Part shown: one piece after another, positions 59,631 through 64,000 of the stretch
Layout of the letters: every line of letters starts with the position of its first letter
How positions within the stretch are numbered: the first letter of the stretch is position 1
DNA from: Hyphomicrobiales bacterium
Lineage (GTDB): Bacteria > Pseudomonadota > Alphaproteobacteria > Rhizobiales > Rhizobiaceae
DNA length: 64,000 nucleotides
Direction of reading: 5' to 3'
Assembly: GCA_900473175.1 (NCBI GenBank)
Contig: UCKM01000015.1
Coordinates: 186,001 to 250,000 of the forward strand
Program-made: the position numbers and the translations under genes
Notes under the pieces: model-generated
What the model was told of the DNA's origin: nothing
What the model saw: the letters and a program-made list of their open reading frames with translations, nothing else
Databases searched by the model: none

Positions 59631-60464
59631 ATGAGCACCAGCATTTCCGAGCTGATCGCCGAGAAAATCGATGCCATGTCCGCGTCGGAACGCAAGGCTG
59701 CACAAACATTGGTTGCCAACTACCCTTTGATCGGCTTGCGCACCGTCGCCGAATTTTCGACTCAGGCAGGTGTCAGTTCGCCAACGATTCTACGCTTTGT
59801 TTCAAGGCTCGGCTTTCAAAGTTACCCCGAGTTCCAGGGTGCGTTGCAAGAGGAGCTTGCAGCCCAACTGCAATCGCCATGGAACCGCGCGGCGGCAATC
59901 CAGACGACGAACGACGGACCTGTGTTTCCCCTGATGGAAGCCGCAATCGAGAATATTCGCGAAACCTTCCAGCATCTGTCGGCGCAGCAACTGGACGATG
60001 TAACGGACGCGATCAGCCGGACGCGGGCGCGAATCTATCTTTTGGGCGGGCGCTTTACTGACCCGATCGCCCGTTACATGGCGGCGCACTTGAAGATCAC
60101 CCGCCCGGGCGTCACCCACCTCACCGGACAGGAAAGCCATTGGCGAGACCAGTTGATCGACATGGGCAAGAAGGACGTCCTTGTTATCTTCGATATCCGC
60201 CGCTACCAGGACAGCCTGATCCGTTTCGCAGAAAAGGCGCAAATGCGCGGGGTCGAGATCGTTCTGATCACCGATCAATGGCTTTCACCCATCGCCCGCT
60301 TTGCCCGCCACGTGATCGCCGGACGCACGGCTGTCCCCTCGCCCTGGGATTCGTCCGCAACGCTCTTTCTCGTCGCTGAAACACTGATCGCGGAAGTCAC
60401 CCGCAAGCTGGAAAAAAGCAGCGCTGACCGTATCCGCGATATGGAACAGTTGCGTGATAATTAG
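59631..60464 (+). CDS. RpiR/MurR-family transcriptional regulator
   Basis: A 277-residue protein: RpiR helix-turn-helix (about 10-85; VAEFSTQAGVSSPTILRFVS) and a SIS domain (about 120-250; RARIYLLGGRFTDPIARYM, DVLVIFDIRRYQDSLI). It is divergent from the amine cluster and next to gnd. RpiR proteins usually sense sugar phosphates, but some control amino acid or amine genes. Control of the cluster at 52988-59485 is inferred from position. Confidence 0.88.
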   Translation: MSTSISELIAEKIDAMSASERKAAQTLVANYPLIGLRTVAEFSTQAGVSSPTILRFVSRLGFQSYPEFQGALQEELAAQLQSPWNRAAAIQTTNDGPVFPLMEAAIENIRETFQHLSAQQLDDVTDAISRTRARIYLLGGRFTDPIARYMAAHLKITRPGVTHLTGQESHWRDQLIDMGKKDVLVIFDIRRYQDSLIRFAEKAQMRGVEIVLITDQWLSPIARFARHVIAGRTAVPSPWDSSATLFLVAETLIAEVTRKLEKSSADRIRDMEQLRDN

Positions 60465-60580
60465 GTTGTATCCATTGCCGCCGGTGCGCATTGCTATACA
60501 AATGCTGTTCCCGACCCTGGAGGCCCGTCAGGGCAAGCCCTGCATCGAACTGAACATAGAAATTATCAAGGACCAAAATC

Positions 60581-61999
60581 ATGCAGCAAGCTGACATCGG
60601 ATTGATCGGCCTCGGCGTCATGGGTGCCAATCTGGCGCTCAATATCGCCGAGAACGGTTATCGCGTCGCAGTCTTCAACCGAACGGTCGCAAAGACGCAC
60701 GAGTTCTATCAGGAAGCCGGCAGCCTGAAAGACAAGATCATTCCTTGTGAGACATTGGAGGAACTGGCGAAGAATATCCGCGCGCCGCGGCCGATCATTC
60801 TGTTGGTCAAGGCTGGTGAAGCGGTGGACGAGCAGATCGCTGCCTTGAAGCCGTTCCTTGCCAAGGATGACATCATCATCGACGCTGGCAATGCCAATTT
60901 CCACGATACGGTTCGCCGCCTTGCCGAACTCGGTCCTGATGATCCGACTTTCGTCGGCATGGGGGTTTCCGGCGGCGAAGAGGGCGCGCGGCATGGTCCT
61001 TCCATCATGGTCGGCGGCACGCCCGAATCCTATGCGCGGATCGAGCCGGTCCTGACCGCCATCTCGGCGAAATATGAAGGCGAATCCTGTTCGGCACTGC
61101 TCGGGCCGGACGGCGCCGGTCATTTCGTCAAGACAATCCATAACGGCATCGAATATGCCGACATGCAGATGATCGCCGAGGTTTACGGCTTGTTGCGCGA
61201 TGGCCTCGGCCTCGCACCGGAGGCAATCGGCAAGATTTTCGAAAAATGGAACGAGGGCCCACTCAATTCCTATCTTATCGAAATCACTGCCAAGGTCCTG
61301 CTCGCCACCGACCAGATGACCGGCAAGCCTGCCGTCGACGTCATTCTCGACAGTGCCGGGCAAAAGGGAACCGGGCGCTGGGCTGCGATCGAGGCGCAAA
61401 TGCTCGGGATTCCGGCGACAGCCATCGAAGCAGCTGTCGCCGCCCGCTCGATCTCATCGCTCGTGAAAGAGCGCGGCCAAGCTTCGAAGGCCTATGCCGA
61501 TCTGAATGCCGGAAAGATTTCGGACGGCGGCGCTGCCTTTATCGACGCCTTGGAAGAAGGCCTGCTCGCGGGAAAGATCGCCGCCTATGCGCAGGGCTTT
61601 GACGTCATGGCGGGCGCATCTAAGGAGCATGGCTGGAACATTCCTCTGGCAACGACCGCCCGTATCTGGCGCGCCGGCTGCATCATCCGTTCGCAGTTCC
61701 TCGACCAGATCGCCGCCGCCTTCGAGAGCAGCGAAGGCAAGAACCTGCTACTGGCGCCGGCATTCGTCGAACGCATGAAGTCCGGATCGAAGTCGTTGCG
61801 CAAAGTCGTCGCCGAAGCGGCACTCGCCGGCTTGCCGACGCCGGCACTATCGGCAGCACTCAACTATTTCGATGGCTATCGTCAGGCACGCGGCACCGCC
61901 AATCTCATCCAGGCGCAGCGCGATTTCTTCGGCGCGCATGGCTTCAAGCGCCTCGATGCCGAGGGCGATTTCCATGGTCCCTGGTCGGATATGGGCTGA
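60581..61999 (+). CDS. gnd: 6-phosphogluconate dehydrogenase, decarboxylating
   Basis: A 472-residue protein of the full-length Gnd family: NADP-binding GLIGLGVMGANLALNIAENG near residue 8 and AVFNRTVAKT near 33. The substrate site has GMGVSGGEEGARHGPSIMVG near 127 and HFVKTIHNGIEYADMQM near 183, with the catalytic Lys and Asn. Converts 6-phosphogluconate to ribulose 5-phosphate, CO2 and NADPH in the pentose phosphate pathway. Length is standard and the gene seems intact. It follows the RpiR gene by 116 bp, with its own AAGGA site; a functional link to RpiR is uncertain. Confidence 0.95.
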   Translation: MQQADIGLIGLGVMGANLALNIAENGYRVAVFNRTVAKTHEFYQEAGSLKDKIIPCETLEELAKNIRAPRPIILLVKAGEAVDEQIAALKPFLAKDDIIIDAGNANFHDTVRRLAELGPDDPTFVGMGVSGGEEGARHGPSIMVGGTPESYARIEPVLTAISAKYEGESCSALLGPDGAGHFVKTIHNGIEYADMQMIAEVYGLLRDGLGLAPEAIGKIFEKWNEGPLNSYLIEITAKVLLATDQMTGKPAVDVILDSAGQKGTGRWAAIEAQMLGIPATAIEAAVAARSISSLVKERGQASKAYADLNAGKISDGGAAFIDALEEGLLAGKIAAYAQGFDVMAGASKEHGWNIPLATTARIWRAGCIIRSQFLDQIAAAFESSEGKNLLLAPAFVERMKSGSKSLRKVVAEAALAGLPTPALSAALNYFDGYRQARGTANLIQAQRDFFGAHGFKRLDAEGDFHGPWSDMG

Positions 62000-62057
62000 G
62001 CAATCGATACGTTAGTTTGCCACTGTCTACGCAGCGGCGACAATGCATCAAGCGCAG

Positions 62058-62078
62058 GCCGGGTTTAACGGACCCGGC
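62058..62078 (+). terminator. Terminator after gnd
   Basis: GCCGGGT and ACCCGGC form a perfect 7-bp stem with a 7-nt loop, followed by TT. It lies 58 bp past the gnd stop. Confidence 0.55.
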
Positions 62079-62151
62079 TTCCGCGACATATAGCCGGCAT
62101 GCAATTAACCCTTGAGAGTGCGCGTACCGCACCGTGACGGAGAGATTTGAT

Positions 62152-62766
62152 ATGTCGGTCAACAACTATCACCATCGCATTCACAAGGCCGCCGAGCCAG
62201 GCCATCCGTTGTTCTTCGTTTTCCACGGCACCGGCGGCGACGAGAACCAGTTCTTCGATTTTGGCCGCAGATTAATCCCGGACGCCACCATTACATCGCC
62301 CCGCGGCGATGTCTCCGAGCACGGTGCAGCACGGTTCTTTCGCCGCACCGGCGAAGGGGTCTATGACATGGATGATCTTGCTCGAAGGACCGACACGATG
62401 GCGGCGTTCATCAGGTCGCATAAGGCTGACGCGAAACCTTCGCGCGTGCTCGGCCTCGGCTATTCCAATGGCGCCAATATCCTCGCCTCGGTGCTTCTCG
62501 CGCAGCCAGATCTGTTCGATGATGCCATACTCATGCATCCGCTTATTCCGTGGACGCCGGCCCCGCAACCGGGCCTCGCCGGCAAGCGCGTGCTCATTAC
62601 CGCAGGCCAACGCGATCCGATTTGTCCGCCAGCCATGACACAGGCGCTTGCCGACTATCTTGTCGCGCAAGGGGTCGAAACCAATCTCGTGTGGCATCCG
62701 GGTGGCCACGAAATCCAGCAGGGCGAAGTGACGGCGATCGAGCAGTTGGTACGCGAAAGCGCATAG
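62152..62766 (+). CDS. Alpha/beta-hydrolase of the phospholipase/carboxylesterase family
   Basis: A 204-residue protein: oxyanion region FVFHGTGGDENQF near residue 20, nucleophile Ser in LGLGYSNGANI near 105, Asp in AGQRDPICPPA near 155 and His in HPGGHEIQQGE near 185, a complete catalytic triad. Close to the small carboxylesterase/YpfH group. The start at 62152 has GGAGAG 7 nt upstream. No clear functional link to neighbours. Confidence 0.88.
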   Translation: MSVNNYHHRIHKAAEPGHPLFFVFHGTGGDENQFFDFGRRLIPDATITSPRGDVSEHGAARFFRRTGEGVYDMDDLARRTDTMAAFIRSHKADAKPSRVLGLGYSNGANILASVLLAQPDLFDDAILMHPLIPWTPAPQPGLAGKRVLITAGQRDPICPPAMTQALADYLVAQGVETNLVWHPGGHEIQQGEVTAIEQLVRESA

Positions 62767-62770
62767 CGGC

Positions 62771-62795
62771 ATACCGGCCCCAAAAGGGCCGGTAT
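62771..62795. terminator. Bidirectional terminator between esterase and GNAT genes
   Basis: ATACCGGCCC and GGGCCGGTAT form a perfect 10-bp stem with loop CAAAA, placed between two convergent genes. Good GC stem; modest U tracts on both sides. Confidence 0.65.
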
Positions 62796-62800
62796 GGAAC

Positions 62801-63415
62801 CTAAGCGTAGAACCGCAGCGACACCGGAACGACTTTCATGGCTCGCGCGCTACGGCGGCCACGCGGCGACAGGACGCCATGCGCACCGGCAAGATGACCC
62901 TGCTTCAGTTCGAGCGAGAGGAACCGCCTGCGCTCGACCGGACCCGGCATGGCGAGTTTCGCCATGTGCGCGCTGGTGAAGCCGAAGCGTTCGTAATATT
63001 CCGGATCACCGACGAGAATGATCGCCCCGTGGCCAAGGCGCGTTGCCTCGCTGACCCCGTGGCGCATCAGCGCGACGCCAATGCCCTGGCCTTTCAGCGA
63101 GGGCTCGACCGCCAAAGGTCCAAGCAACAACGCACGAACGGGTTTGCCCGCCGCATCGTGACCGGTCTGGATGTCCCACAGCCGAACAGTTCCCAAAAGC
63201 GTGCCGTCCTCGCCGCGAGCGACAAAGGCCAGGCCTTCGGATGGAAGCCGACCGCGCCGCAGCTTTTCTGACGATTTGCGGCGACGGCCCTCGCCCATGG
63301 CGCGGTCGAGCAGAGCCTCGCGCGCTGCTTCGTCCTGCGCGGTCTCGTTGCGAATCGTGAAACCCCGGCCGCCTTCCGGATGCGGGTTGTCTTGCGTAAA
63401 ATCTCTTGCGTTCAT
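62801..63415 (-). CDS. GNAT-family N-acetyltransferase
   Basis: A 204-residue acetyltransferase with the acetyl-CoA site LGPLAVEPSLKGQGIGVALM near residue 105 (Q/GxGxG/A pattern) and a following IILVGDPEYYERFGF near 143, typical of the predicted N-acetyltransferase YhbS group. The ATG at 63415 was chosen; a TTG four codons upstream is possible. It lies downstream of the decarboxylase gene on the same strand, an arrangement also seen in other rhizobia, but acceptor substrate is unknown. Confidence 0.85.
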   Translation of the reverse strand: MNARDFTQDNPHPEGGRGFTIRNETAQDEAAREALLDRAMGEGRRRKSSEKLRRGRLPSEGLAFVARGEDGTLLGTVRLWDIQTGHDAAGKPVRALLLGPLAVEPSLKGQGIGVALMRHGVSEATRLGHGAIILVGDPEYYERFGFTSAHMAKLAMPGPVERRRFLSLELKQGHLAGAHGVLSPRGRRSARAMKVVPVSLRFYA

Positions 63416-63452
63416 TGTCTGGACCAATCTTCAATCATGGGTGCGCCATCAC

Positions 63453-63472
63453 GGCCGGCGAGACTGCCGGCC
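63453..63472 (-). terminator. Stem-loop after the decarboxylase gene
   Basis: GGCCGGC and GCCGGCC pair with a 6-nt loop 28 bp past the decarboxylase stop. No U tract, so it may only partly terminate. Confidence 0.4.
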
Positions 63473-63499
63473 AGAGTTCCATGATCGGGCGATGCCCGA

Positions 63500-64000
63500 T
63501 CAGATGACGTATGATCGGAGTGGTTCGAAGCCGTTGAAAGCAACTGCCGAGTAGGTTGTGGTGTAAGCACCGGTTCCCTCGATCAGCACCTCATCGCCAA
63601 TGGTCAGCGAAATCGGAAGCGGATAGGGGTTCTTCTCATACATCACATCGGCCGAATCGCAGGTCGGGCCGGCAAGAACGCAGGGCGCACTGTGATCGCC
63701 GTCACGCGGTGTGGTGATCTGGTAGCGGATTGCCTCATCCATCGTTTCGGCAAGTCCACCGAATTTGCCGATGTCGAGATAAACCCAGCGAACATTGTCA
63801 TTGTCGGCCTTTTTCGACACGAGAACGACTTCCGCCTTGATCACGCCGGCATTGCCGACCATGCCGCGGCCCGGCTCGATGATGGTTTCGGGCAAACGGT
63901 TGCCGAAATGCTTGCTCAGTGCCTGGAAGATCGCCTGGCCGTAAGCCTGCGCAGTCGGCACGTCCTTGAGGTAACGCGTCGGGAAACCGCCGCCCATATT
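63500..64000 (-). CDS. Ornithine/lysine (type III fold, group IV) decarboxylase, partial
   Basis: Only the C-terminal 166 codons lie in the window; the 5' end is beyond the right edge. The visible part has MGGGFPTRYL (Gly-rich phosphate-binding loop), EPGRGMVG near the PLP phosphate site, and the substrate motif CDSADVMYE with the catalytic Cys. These fit the alanine-racemase-fold ornithine/lysine decarboxylases that make putrescine or cadaverine in alphaproteobacteria. The frame reads through the edge with an upstream Asn, so the first visible Met is internal. Confidence 0.88.
   Translation of the reverse strand, partial: NMGGGFPTRYLKDVPTAQAYGQAIFQALSKHFGNRLPETIIEPGRGMVGNAGVIKAEVVLVSKKADNDNVRWVYLDIGKFGGLAETMDEAIRYQITTPRDGDHSAPCVLAGPTCDSADVMYEKNPYPLPISLTIGDEVLIEGTGAYTTTYSAVAFNGFEPLRSYVI

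Overview
The window looks like a chromosomal or large-replicon segment of an alphaproteobacterium of the order Hyphomicrobiales (Rhizobiales), probably near Phyllobacteriaceae, Brucellaceae or Rhizobiaceae. The grounds are the moderately high GC, the density of sugar and amine ABC transporters, MocE-type and GbcA-type oxygenase systems, a rhizobial RpiR-type regulator, and two copies of a short palindrome-ended intergenic repeat of the kind common in that order. Nearly all of it is catabolic and transport gene content. I see no rRNA, tRNA, CRISPR array, phage or transposase gene.

Region 1 (1-19 kb) is an inositol/methyl-inositol region: an RpiR regulator cut by the left edge, two Gfo/Idh/MocA dehydrogenases, an inositol-type ABC importer (binding protein, ATPase, permease), a TIM-barrel isomerase, a LacI regulator, and a MocD/MocE/MocF-like oxygenase-ferredoxin-reductase operon ending in a strongly divergent PanB-family protein. 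Known rhizopine (3-O-methyl-scyllo-inosamine) systems use the same parts, so import, O-demethylation, oxidation and isomerisation of a methylated inositol or inosamine is the best reading. Three secreted lipoprotein glycosidases (GH20 at 7.8 kb, GH3 at 10.7 kb, GH20 at 19.3 kb) are inserted in and after this region. The GH3 gene lies between two almost identical 278-bp copies of the isomerase 3' end, a recent insertion or duplication scar.

Region 2 (21.5-24.3 kb) is a two-gene Rieske demethylase operon (GbcAB-like, glycine-betaine type). A clear cobalamin riboswitch lies upstream of it, an unusual control for such an enzyme.

Region 3 (24.4-36.5 kb) is a complete-looking non-phosphorylating L-fucose (or related 6-deoxy sugar) regulon: ABC importer, mutarotase, dehydrogenases, lactonase, fuconate dehydratase, FAH-type hydrolase and an IclR regulator, with an extra MaoC-like enzyme and a second enolase-superfamily enzyme.

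Region 4 (36.6-47.9 kb) holds a Kef-type antiporter, a DUF924 protein, a TerC-CBS protein, a zinc importer with a Zur-like regulator, and an EmrAB-type efflux pair with a divergent TetR and two operators. Region 5 (48-52.3 kb) is an ABC importer with a PHO-box-like promoter element. A VapBC toxin-antitoxin pair follows. Region 6 (53-60.5 kb) is an RpiR-controlled amine cluster (APC permease, gamma-glutamylamide synthetase-like protein, iron alcohol dehydrogenase, aldehyde dehydrogenase, N-formylglutamate amidohydrolase family protein) that fits gamma-glutamylation-based catabolism of an amino alcohol such as ethanolamine. The right end has gnd, a small esterase, a GNAT acetyltransferase and a truncated ornithine/lysine decarboxylase.
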